Source: Bacteroidia bacterium (GTDB lineage Bacteria > Bacteroidota > Bacteroidia > Flavobacteriales_E > Vicingaceae). Taken from it: a stretch of 64,000 nucleotides of DNA. Position numbers and translations under genes: made by a program. The stretch lies in contig JAUHYR010000001.1 of assembly GCA_030426475.1 (NCBI GenBank), positions 62,001 to 126,000 on the forward strand, in the 5' to 3' direction. How positions within the stretch are numbered: the stretch's first letter is position 1; each line of letters opens with the position of its first letter. Under the pieces are notes generated by a model that did not search any database, was not told the origin of the DNA, and was given only the letters and a program-made list of their open reading frames with translations. Positions 52,969-60,688 of this stretch are shown piece by piece.

Positions 52969-55401
52969 TTAGTCAAATTTTATTCTAAAAGAAAACTTAT
53001 ATGTGAAATTATCTTTTGCATTTTGTAATTGATACGGTCCGAAACGGTAGTATGAAGCTATTCCAAAGGAGCTAAAACCAAGCGTAAATAGATGATGCAA
53101 TTCAACGCCTGTTTCATGAAAACCTTTTTCTAATGTATTAAAAGAATAATTACGGTGATTTTGTATGTTTATCATCTTACCCCATGCTGTAGAATATACC
53201 ACCACCACCTCCGGCTCAAAATCTTTTGTTTTTAATAATAAGGAACCAAAGCTATGTCTGAAAAAGCCATGGAAATATTCATCAGAATAAAACTCCTGTA
53301 AGCGCATGGTTTCGAATGAATACTCTGAAGTGATGAAACCATTTTGAAAAGCCGCAGGATGGGCCACAAGTTTTTGTAAAGGAACGTCTCCTATGACTTT
53401 TCCGGCTGCCAGTCTAAAGCTGCTTTTTCCAAGATTTTTGATGTAGAAAGTTTTATCAAGCTTTAAGTCTATTTTTTGAAACTCAAAGTCATTACCTATT
53501 TCATAAGGAATGTTTTGTGAATATTTGAAATAAATAATAGGATATTTAGTGCCTAGCGAAACAGAGCCATCTTGGGTTAATAAATACTTTTCTTTGTAGG
53601 CAAACCTTACTTGTATACCACCTTCTAAAAATGTAAAGTTATTTCTTAATGAAGTTATTTCTGGAGATAATTTTTTTGCAAACTGATAATCGTTAGTGGC
53701 ATTATACTCACTTTGTAATCCAAAAAGATGAAATGTAAAATGGCTTAATGCTCTAAAGTAAAAGAAGCCGCCAATTTCCTGAACACTATCCATTCGGTTA
53801 ATCAAGAAGTTTCTAGTAGTTTCTGTTGAAAGCCATCTTTTCTTTTCGAAAAAAGTAATGCTTCCGGTTTCTTTTACATCAACTTGGTACCATGTTTTAA
53901 AACCAATTCCTTTTCTTCTATTTATTTTCCATTCAAAATCACCACCGTATTTAAAAGCTTTATCTTTAAACCCGTAGGCACCATAACCGGAAAGACGCCA
54001 TTTTTCAGATATTTTAAAATTAGTAGTAACACCCATACCAAGCCGGAAACCTTCATAAGCATTTGCATCTAACAACCTATTTAAATCTAAATTAACCGGA
54101 CCAATAGGTAAATAACCGTTTGTAGCCGCTTCAAAAAACTTTAATTTTAACTCTAAATTTTCCGCTTCGCTTATACTATCAATTACCTGGTAAGTGGTTT
54201 TTTCTTTTTCGGAAAGAGTGTCTATTCTATGTTCGTTCCAAAACCCTTCTTCTTGTTTGTAAGCTTCTTTATTTAAGTCAACGGCAACGCTTCCAAATTC
54301 CCGCTTTTTGAGTTCAGGATTTATTTCTATGTTTTTAATATATGATCGACCAATACCAACTAAGCTGTGGTTGTTGACCATAGTATTAGGAAAAGAGAGT
54401 AATGTATTCAACTGAGTAGGAAACCACTGATTATTTATTTGCTCGTATTTTTGAGTGATTTTTATATTGGAAAGTTCAGATTTTTCACAAGCTTCAGCTA
54501 TTACATTTTGAATGGCATATCCGTTTGTGTTAATAAACAAAACTCCCTGAAGGCCTTTAAAGTTTTTGTCTTTTAGCGGGCGAAAGGAAATGACAAAAAT
54601 GCTATCGGTTTCGTTTTGATAAAGCGTATCTTGAATTAAAAACAAGTATTTTTCAGTACTTCTATTTCCGATGGGATTAAGATAAGTAGTATAATTAATA
54701 ATCATCGGGTCATTATAAAATGAAAATGACTGGAACTGTGTGGCTAAGGCTGTAAATGATGGGTTTTTAAAACCAGAAACTCTTGACGCCAACACTTTTT
54801 CATAGCTATTATCCGGAGGAATAAACTTACGCTCGGTGACCGATTCCATCATAAAAAGATGTTGCTTATTAAAAAACTCAATGGTTTTTTGGTCGGTTGT
54901 ATCTAAAGAGTTAATTGTGTCGGGATTGTTTAGTATAAAACTGTCAATAGCTGCTGTGAAAATAAACTTGTTGTAGGTTTCATACTTAAAAGAAATGGAT
55001 TCGGGATTATTTGTCTTTCTGTTTTCAGAAGCTTTTTTAATTATTCGATGTGCCGGATTTTCTCCCGGTTTTACCACAAACTCACCTAAAGAATATGAAA
55101 CAGGAGTTAGTTTAACGGTAATTGGTTTTGAAAAGTCTATTTCATCGGAACTAATTTCTTTTGGTTTATAGCCAATAAAAGAAAGAGAAATTTTAGTAAT
55201 CGGGATGCTTGAGTTAATGGTAAACTTTCCGTCAATATCAGTATTGGTTCCTTGTTGAAGTCCGTTATAAGTAATGGTTACAAATGGCATAAACTCTCCA
55301 TTTTTTTCATCAGCAACTGTTCCTGATACAGAGTATTGAGCACTTGAGGTTAAGGCGCAAAAAGAGAGAAGAAAAAACCAGCTAACTTTTTTAAATTCCA
55401 T
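52969..55401 (-). CDS. DUF5686 outer-membrane protein with carboxypeptidase-like regulatory domain
   Basis: An 810-residue exported protein. A signal peptide (1-21) precedes a carboxypeptidase D regulatory-like (Ig-fold) domain (22-115; VSGTVADEKNGEFMPFVTI, GTNTDIDGKFTIN) followed by the DUF5686 region, probably a beta-barrel in the outer membrane ending YKFSFRIKFD. Such proteins are Bacteroidota-specific and resemble TonB-linked proteins but lack the plug motifs. It diverges from the radical SAM gene. An exact -7 element lies 7 bases before the ATG. Confidence 0.88.
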   Translation of the reverse strand: MEFKKVSWFFLLSFCALTSSAQYSVSGTVADEKNGEFMPFVTITYNGLQQGTNTDIDGKFTINSSIPITKISLSFIGYKPKEISSDEIDFSKPITVKLTPVSYSLGEFVVKPGENPAHRIIKKASENRKTNNPESISFKYETYNKFIFTAAIDSFILNNPDTINSLDTTDQKTIEFFNKQHLFMMESVTERKFIPPDNSYEKVLASRVSGFKNPSFTALATQFQSFSFYNDPMIINYTTYLNPIGNRSTEKYLFLIQDTLYQNETDSIFVISFRPLKDKNFKGLQGVLFINTNGYAIQNVIAEACEKSELSNIKITQKYEQINNQWFPTQLNTLLSFPNTMVNNHSLVGIGRSYIKNIEINPELKKREFGSVAVDLNKEAYKQEEGFWNEHRIDTLSEKEKTTYQVIDSISEAENLELKLKFFEAATNGYLPIGPVNLDLNRLLDANAYEGFRLGMGVTTNFKISEKWRLSGYGAYGFKDKAFKYGGDFEWKINRRKGIGFKTWYQVDVKETGSITFFEKKRWLSTETTRNFLINRMDSVQEIGGFFYFRALSHFTFHLFGLQSEYNATNDYQFAKKLSPEITSLRNNFTFLEGGIQVRFAYKEKYLLTQDGSVSLGTKYPIIYFKYSQNIPYEIGNDFEFQKIDLKLDKTFYIKNLGKSSFRLAAGKVIGDVPLQKLVAHPAAFQNGFITSEYSFETMRLQEFYSDEYFHGFFRHSFGSLLLKTKDFEPEVVVVYSTAWGKMINIQNHRNYSFNTLEKGFHETGVELHHLFTLGFSSFGIASYYRFGPYQLQNAKDNFTYKFSFRIKFD

Positions 55402-55408
55402 TATCCTC

Positions 55409-55416
55409 CAAAGCTA
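55409..55416 (-). promoter_or_regulatory. Promoter element of the DUF5686 gene
   Basis: Minus strand TAGCTTTG, exact TAnnTTTG, 7 bases before the ATG at 55401. It lies back-to-back with the radical SAM promoter, 26 bases apart. Confidence 0.55.
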
Positions 55417-55441
55417 AAACAAAAACCCAAATCTAAATAGC

Positions 55442-55449
55442 TAACTTTG
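55442..55449 (+). promoter_or_regulatory. Promoter element of the radical SAM gene
   Basis: TAACTTTG, exact TAnnTTTG, 5 bases before the GTG start at 55455. Confidence 0.55.
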
Positions 55450-55454
55450 TATCG

Positions 55455-56477
55455 GTGGTAATATATATTTACGATAGGCTTAAATTGTTAAAATCACTTA
55501 GTTTTTCTAGGGTTTTAAATAGCACAATTGTGGTATGGAGTTATTTTATTTCTAAAATGACTAAAAAAAACTTTCATGCAGGGATGCCTTTAAGCATTGC
55601 TATTGAGCCAACTACTGCTTGTAATTTAGGTTGCCCTGAATGTCCTAGCGGATTAAAGCAATTTACAAGAAAAACCGGCAATGCCAATTTAGAATTTTAT
55701 AAAACCATTATTAACCAAGTTAAAAATAAAGCGGGTTATCTCACACTTTATTTTCAGGGAGAGCCATATATCAATCCTCAGTTTTTGGAAATGGTAAAAT
55801 ATGCGGAAGAACAAAAAATATATACGGCAACTTCTACTAATGCTCATTTTTTAGATGATGAAAACGCCAAAAAAACAGTAGAAAGTGGCTTAAGCAGACT
55901 GATTGTTTCTATTGACGGAACCACACAAGAAGTGTATGAGCAATATCGAATAAACGGCAAGTTGGATAAAGTATTAGCGGGAACAAAAAATGTAGTTAGG
56001 TGGAAAAAGCAATTAAAAAGTAAGACTCCACACATAATTTTTCAGTATTTAGTGGTAAAGCCAAACGAGCATCAAATAGAGGAGGTTAAAAGTTTAGCAA
56101 AAGAGTTGGGTGTGGATGAGGTAAGGTTTAAAACAGCTCAGGTGTATGATTATGAAAACGGAAATGAGCTAATTCCTGAAAATGAAAAATATGCTCGCTA
56201 CAAAAAACAAACGAATGGAAAATATACGATAAAAAACCCACTGGAAAATCATTGTTGGAAAATGTGGAGTTCTTGTGTTATTACCTGGGACGGAAATATA
56301 GTTCCTTGCTGTTTTGATAAAGATGCTACTCACACTTTAGGGAGTTTACAAAACCAAAGCTTTAAAGAAATCTGGCAAAGTGAAGCCTATAACAACTTTA
56401 GGAAAGCAGTGGTTACCTCAAGAAAGCAAATAGATATTTGTGCCAATTGCAGTGAAGGAAGTATGGTGTGGGCTTAA
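55455..56477 (+). CDS. Radical SAM/SPASM domain protein
   Basis: A 340-residue radical SAM enzyme. The 4Fe-4S cluster motif is ACNLGCPEC (C-x3-C-x2-C, about residue 60), and the C-terminal SPASM domain has cysteines in VPCCFDKD and DICANCSEG, binding auxiliary clusters. SPASM enzymes modify peptides, carbohydrates or lipids. This one is free-standing, without a peptide-precursor gene. The GTG start keeps the 40-residue N-terminus shared, from memory, with Bacteroidota homologues; ATG 55557 would cut it short. It converges on dusB with a 4-base overlap. Confidence 0.88.
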   Translation: MVIYIYDRLKLLKSLSFSRVLNSTIVVWSYFISKMTKKNFHAGMPLSIAIEPTTACNLGCPECPSGLKQFTRKTGNANLEFYKTIINQVKNKAGYLTLYFQGEPYINPQFLEMVKYAEEQKIYTATSTNAHFLDDENAKKTVESGLSRLIVSIDGTTQEVYEQYRINGKLDKVLAGTKNVVRWKKQLKSKTPHIIFQYLVVKPNEHQIEEVKSLAKELGVDEVRFKTAQVYDYENGNELIPENEKYARYKKQTNGKYTIKNPLENHCWKMWSSCVITWDGNIVPCCFDKDATHTLGSLQNQSFKEIWQSEAYNNFRKAVVTSRKQIDICANCSEGSMVWA

Positions 56478-57463
56478 AAAACAACTTCTTCAAAAACATT
56501 TTCAATTTTATCTAAGCATTGAAAAAGTTCTTCTAAATTTTCTGAAGTAACCAAGATAATTCTGTAGTCTTTAAAGTTTGGGATGCCTCTAAAATATTGC
56601 CCGTAATGTCTTCTCATTTCCACTATTCCTGTATGCTCTCCTTTCCACTCCACACTCATTTGTAAATGTCGCTTTGCTGCTTTAACTCTATCTGCTAATG
56701 TGGGCTTTGGCAAATGCAAACCGGTATTTAAAAAATGTTTTATTTCATTAAATATCCATGGATAGCCAATGCTTGCTCTTCCAATCATAACACCATCAAC
56801 TCCAAATTTGTTTTTCATCTCTAACGCTTTTTCGGGCGTATCCACATCGCCATTTCCAAAAACGGGAATGTGCATTCTTGGGTTATTTTTTACTTCACCT
56901 ATCAGTGTCCAATCTGCTTCGCCTTTATACATTTGTTTTCTGGTTCTTCCATGAATAGAAATCGCTTTTATTCCAACATCTTGGAGCCTTTCAGCAACTT
57001 CTACAATATATTTTGTGTTTTCATCCCAGCCCAATCTTGTTTTAACAGTAACCGGAAGATGTGTTGATTTAACAATTTCGGCAGTTAGCGAAACCATTTT
57101 TGGAATGTCTTGTAAAATTCCAGCACCGGCACCTTTACAAGCAACTTTTTTTACCGGACAGCCATAGTTTATATCAACAATATCAGGATTTGCCTCAGTG
57201 GTAATTTCAGTAGCTTGCTTCATAGAATCAATGTCACTTCCAAAAATTTGAATACCAATAGGTCTTTCGTATTCAAAAATATCAAGCTTCATTCTGCTTT
57301 TTGCAGCATCTCTAATTAAACCTTCAGAGGAGATAAACTCGGTGTACATCAAGTCTGCTCCGTTTTCCTTACATAACTTACGGAAGGGGGGATCACTAAC
57401 ATCTTCCATTGGCGCAAGCAGCAAAGGGAATTCTCCCAACTCTATATTGGCAATTTTTACCAT
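56474..57463 (-). CDS. dusB: tRNA-dihydrouridine synthase B
   Basis: A 329-residue FMN enzyme that reduces uridine to dihydrouridine in tRNA D-loops. Visible are APMEDVSDPPFRKLC, IDINYGCP-like VDINYGCPVKKVACKGAG with the catalytic Cys, and VFGNGDVDTPEKALEM plus GVMIGRASIG in the FMN phosphate site. The length is standard. An exact -7 element (57471-57478) lies 7 bases before the ATG. Overlaps the radical SAM gene end by 4 bases. Confidence 0.94.
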   Translation of the reverse strand: MVKIANIELGEFPLLLAPMEDVSDPPFRKLCKENGADLMYTEFISSEGLIRDAAKSRMKLDIFEYERPIGIQIFGSDIDSMKQATEITTEANPDIVDINYGCPVKKVACKGAGAGILQDIPKMVSLTAEIVKSTHLPVTVKTRLGWDENTKYIVEVAERLQDVGIKAISIHGRTRKQMYKGEADWTLIGEVKNNPRMHIPVFGNGDVDTPEKALEMKNKFGVDGVMIGRASIGYPWIFNEIKHFLNTGLHLPKPTLADRVKAAKRHLQMSVEWKGEHTGIVEMRRHYGQYFRGIPNFKDYRIILVTSENLEELFQCLDKIENVFEEVVF

Positions 57464-57470
57464 TTGCCTA

Positions 57471-57478
57471 CAAAATTA
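57471..57478 (-). promoter_or_regulatory. Promoter element of dusB
   Basis: Minus strand TAATTTTG, exact TAnnTTTG, 7 bases before the ATG. Confidence 0.5.
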
Positions 57479-57492
57479 AGGAAATAAGATTT

Positions 57493-58710
57493 CTAAAGAG
57501 GTAAAGTAGGCTTAAGTTTATTTTGGTAAGGAGTAATAGTTTTTTGGAAAGTGGTAATATCTTTTACCGGTTCAGCCGAAGGAACTTCTTCTTTTCTATG
57601 GTCAACCTGAGCATTATTTTTCCAAAATCGGTAGCATACATGAGGTCCAGTAGCAAGCCCGGTACTTCCCACATATCCAATTACTTCTCCTTGTTTAACA
57701 AAGTCACCTGTTTTAACGGCTCTTTTACTCATGTGTAAATATTGAGTAGTATAAACACCATTATGCTTAATCTTTACATAATTTCCATTGTATTTTTTAA
57801 AAGCAGACTCTATTACTTTTCCATCACCTGTAGCTAAAATTGGAGTTCCTGTTGGCGCAGCATAATCGGTTCCGTAATGTGGCTTATTGACTTTTTGTAC
57901 AGGATGAAAACGTTTTAAGGTATAACCAGAAGTTAACACACCAAATTTGAGCGGAGATTGTAAAAAGGCCTTTCTTAAGTTTTTGCCTGTTTCATCAAAG
58001 TATTCTGTAACATTATTCTCAGTATATCTATACGCTTGAAACTCTCTTCCATTATGATGAAAAATAACGGCTTTTATTTTATCAATTTTAACAGGCTTAT
58101 CCTCAACTAGAAGTTCATCGTAAATAACAGTAAAACTGTCATTTTTTTGAATGCGGTAAAAATCAATACTCCAGGCATAGATGTTTGCCATTTCAAGAGC
58201 CAACAATGGGTCTGAGCCCGACTTTTGAATAGACTCATACAAAGAAGAATGAATAATTCCTGATGTTTGCTTTTCTTTTAGGGAAGTTTTTTTCTTGGCT
58301 TTATAAACTTTTAAGCTATCTATAAATTGAAATACAACATACTCAATTTGATTGGCTTCATATACAAAGTGTGTTGCCAAGCTTTTACCGGAATCTTCTT
58401 TAAAAATGATAGAGTAGTTTTTTCCGGCAGCAATTTTTCTTAAATCAAATATGTCTTTTGACTTCTCCTTTAGCTGGTGTATTTGTTGGTAAGACACTCC
58501 ATAAGGAAGAAGTAAATTAGACAAAAACTCATTGTTTTTGATTTTCCCCTTGAAAACGTTCAAGGAATCAATGTTTATTCCATAATGTAGTTTAGGAATA
58601 TATTTTTCTTCTACTTTGTCAATTACTTCATCTACAACTTCATTGCTATCAATAAAACTACACGAGTTAACAATAAAACCAATTAATATTATTCCTAAAA
58701 ACTTTTTCAT
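57493..58710 (-). CDS. M23 family peptidoglycan endopeptidase lipoprotein
   Basis: A 405-residue lipoprotein (lipobox Cys at residue 18 in FIVNSCSF). The catalytic M23/LytM domain is at about 285-385: HYGTDYAAPTGTPI supplies the first His and Asp ligands. The final motif reads GPHVCYRFWKN, where most M23 enzymes have HLH; the second metal ligand is therefore Cys. It should cleave cell-wall peptide cross-links. Start ATG 58710 rather than an upstream in-frame start at 58782, because of the lipoprotein signal. It overlaps the TDO stop by one base (TAATG). Confidence 0.88.
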   Translation of the reverse strand: MKKFLGIILIGFIVNSCSFIDSNEVVDEVIDKVEEKYIPKLHYGINIDSLNVFKGKIKNNEFLSNLLLPYGVSYQQIHQLKEKSKDIFDLRKIAAGKNYSIIFKEDSGKSLATHFVYEANQIEYVVFQFIDSLKVYKAKKKTSLKEKQTSGIIHSSLYESIQKSGSDPLLALEMANIYAWSIDFYRIQKNDSFTVIYDELLVEDKPVKIDKIKAVIFHHNGREFQAYRYTENNVTEYFDETGKNLRKAFLQSPLKFGVLTSGYTLKRFHPVQKVNKPHYGTDYAAPTGTPILATGDGKVIESAFKKYNGNYVKIKHNGVYTTQYLHMSKRAVKTGDFVKQGEVIGYVGSTGLATGPHVCYRFWKNNAQVDHRKEEVPSAEPVKDITTFQKTITPYQNKLKPTLPL

Positions 58711-59675
58711 TATAGTTTTTTTGAAAAGATATTTTCGTATACCCAACTTTTTCCCCATTCTTCTTTTTCTTGCTCTGTCCATAAATCAGGGAAGAAAATT
58801 CGCTTTTGAAATCTTGGCGGTAAATATTTTTGCCAGTTGGTTCCTCCAGTTGCTGCAATATCATCAGGATTTCTATGAAGATACCTTGCCGCTGTTTTAT
58901 AGTGTGCCAAAGGCCAAAGAACATTTACTTGTAAATCAAGCTTTTTCAACATGTCTTTTATGTCATGTTTAGATTTTTCTTCCTCACTCAAATTCTTATA
59001 CAGTTCTTTTAAATTTTTGTTTCTGTATTCACTAGCATGCTTAATAAACTGAGCTGCATATTTTTCTTCAAATTGTCTAAGAGTAAGTGTTTTTTTTCCG
59101 GTGGCCAATTCTGTTGCTCCATTTTTCCAATAAACATATTCGTACATTTCTTCTATCGTAGAGGAGCCGTTAAATTTACTTCTATGCTCTTTATCTACCA
59201 AATTAATTAGGTCTGTACAAGAAAACTCAACTAGCCTATATTGTGCAGATTGAAATCCACTAGCAGGCAGTAGAGCCATTCTATATTTTAAAAATTGTTC
59301 TTGTTCCATTCCTTCCGACATAATATCAAAAGAAAGTGTCAGTGCTTCAAAATACCTTACAACTCTTCTAACTCTTTCATAAAAAAACTTTCCGGTTAAA
59401 TTTTCTTGACTAGCAATTTGCTCCAATTCATGTAAACTAAGTTTGAAATATAGCTCAGTTATTTGATGGTACATGATGAAAATTTTTTCATCAGGAAAGC
59501 TTGTTTTAGGTTTTTGTAAACTAAGTAACGTATCGGTTTGAATGTAATCCCAATAGGTTAGATAATCAGCATATAGCAAACCGTCTAAATAGGAAGTCAA
59601 GTCTTGCCCCATGGCGGCATACTTTTCTTCTAACAGTTTTAGTCGTTCAAGTACTTCAGGTTTAAAATCTCCCAT
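58710..59675 (-). CDS. kynA: Tryptophan 2,3-dioxygenase
   Basis: A 321-residue heme dioxygenase that opens the indole ring of L-tryptophan to N-formylkynurenine, the first step of the kynurenine pathway. Family features are the N-terminal DLTSYLDGLLYADYLTYW-like segment (here split as LTSYLDGLL and YADYLTYWDYI), IMYHQITELYFKLSLHEL and LLPASGFQSAQYRLVEF. It overlaps the M23 gene by one base and lies just after a terminator hairpin of the DUF3108 gene. An ACMSD-like gene lies 20 kb away. Confidence 0.94.
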   Translation of the reverse strand: MGDFKPEVLERLKLLEEKYAAMGQDLTSYLDGLLYADYLTYWDYIQTDTLLSLQKPKTSFPDEKIFIMYHQITELYFKLSLHELEQIASQENLTGKFFYERVRRVVRYFEALTLSFDIMSEGMEQEQFLKYRMALLPASGFQSAQYRLVEFSCTDLINLVDKEHRSKFNGSSTIEEMYEYVYWKNGATELATGKKTLTLRQFEEKYAAQFIKHASEYRNKNLKELYKNLSEEEKSKHDIKDMLKKLDLQVNVLWPLAHYKTAARYLHRNPDDIAATGGTNWQKYLPPRFQKRIFFPDLWTEQEKEEWGKSWVYENIFSKKL

Positions 59676-59676
59676 T

Positions 59677-59704
59677 AAAAAAGCCCTATTTAGTTAAGGG
59701 CTTT
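59677..59704 (-). terminator. Terminator after the DUF3108 gene, next to the TDO start
   Basis: On the minus strand AAAGCCCT and AGGGCTTT pair around a 9-base loop, followed by six T residues. The T run ends only one base before the TDO ATG at 59675, so the hairpin sits in the TDO leader region. Confidence 0.75.
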
Positions 59705-59747
59705 AAAATTAATTAAAAAAGAGGTACATAGAATCTGATAAAAATCA

Positions 59748-60563
59748 TTATTCAACAATGTTAAGTGGATTAGCTAAGCCATCACTTTCTATAAGCTCCA
59801 TTTTTATTGAGCCTACAAGTATTTTTGCTTGTGCCATTAATGGAATTTTATTTCCATCATTAGAGATATATACCGTTAAATCTTCTTCATTTTTGAAAAT
59901 ACGACCTTTTTGTACTACAGGATGAAATTTAAGAGTATTATATTTTACTCCGTCCATTTTTAATACTGCTGTTCCGGCATATTTAATTTGTAGCGGAAAT
60001 ATTTCGTCATCAACAAAAGTAGTCACAGTATATACGTCTCCTTTTTTGGCTTTACTAAAATCAATAGTTCTAGCATAATAAAAAGCACTTAGCATATCTT
60101 GAATTCCTTCAGGAGTGTCAAATGTCTGACCTTCTCCATTATCTACTTTATTCTTGTTTTGATAGAATTTATAGTCTTGGTTAATCTTATAACCACCTTC
60201 ATCAACTCTTCTTACAAATAACCATGGAAAAACCCCATCAGCATCCATATAGGTTTCGTATCGGTCTCTTACTTTAAAAAACCAATCAAAAGTTCCTTTA
60301 CTATAGCCGTTACCCACCATGTGATAAACTTTTCTTCCTGCTATGGTTGTCGGGTATTCTTTTACCTCAAGAACAGCTTCTCCTGCATCAATAATGCCGT
60401 AATGCAAGCGATACTTTAGTTTTTCTCCCGGCTGAAATGCTTTATGGGAAATTTTACGATAGCCATTATCATCTTTAACAGGCTCTTTCGCTTTTGTTTG
60501 AGGGTTAAAAGCACTTAGTCCAACAAAACAGACACTTAATGTAAATAAAATTAACCTTTTCAT
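59748..60563 (-). CDS. DUF3108 domain protein
   Basis: A 271-residue exported protein with a signal peptide (MKRLILFTLSVCFVGLSAF). The body matches DUF3108: FQPGEKLKYRLHYGIIDAGEAVLEV, then MVGNGYSKGTFDWFFKVRDRYETYMD and FPLQIKYAGTAVL (shown shortened). DUF3108 proteins are predicted beta-barrel-like periplasmic proteins of unknown function. I chose ATG 60563; a longer reading from 60599 adds 12 residues without signal-peptide quality. A terminator follows the gene. Confidence 0.86.
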   Translation of the reverse strand: MKRLILFTLSVCFVGLSAFNPQTKAKEPVKDDNGYRKISHKAFQPGEKLKYRLHYGIIDAGEAVLEVKEYPTTIAGRKVYHMVGNGYSKGTFDWFFKVRDRYETYMDADGVFPWLFVRRVDEGGYKINQDYKFYQNKNKVDNGEGQTFDTPEGIQDMLSAFYYARTIDFSKAKKGDVYTVTTFVDDEIFPLQIKYAGTAVLKMDGVKYNTLKFHPVVQKGRIFKNEEDLTVYISNDGNKIPLMAQAKILVGSIKMELIESDGLANPLNIVE

Positions 60564-60637
60564 ATTTAGCGATTTTAAGGGTTGTTTGTTATAAAACAAA
60601 CCTTATGCCAATCTAACGAAAAACAATAAAAAATGTT

Positions 60638-60669
60638 ATAAAAAAAGCCATTCAAATCTGAATGGCTTT
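60638..60669 (-). terminator. Terminator of the gliding-motility C-terminal domain protein gene
   Basis: On the minus strand AAAGCCATTCA pairs perfectly with TGAATGGCTTT around a 4-base loop, followed by a T run. It lies about 20 bases after the stop at 60689. Confidence 0.85.
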
Positions 60670-60688
60670 GAAAAAGAAATAATTGTTT

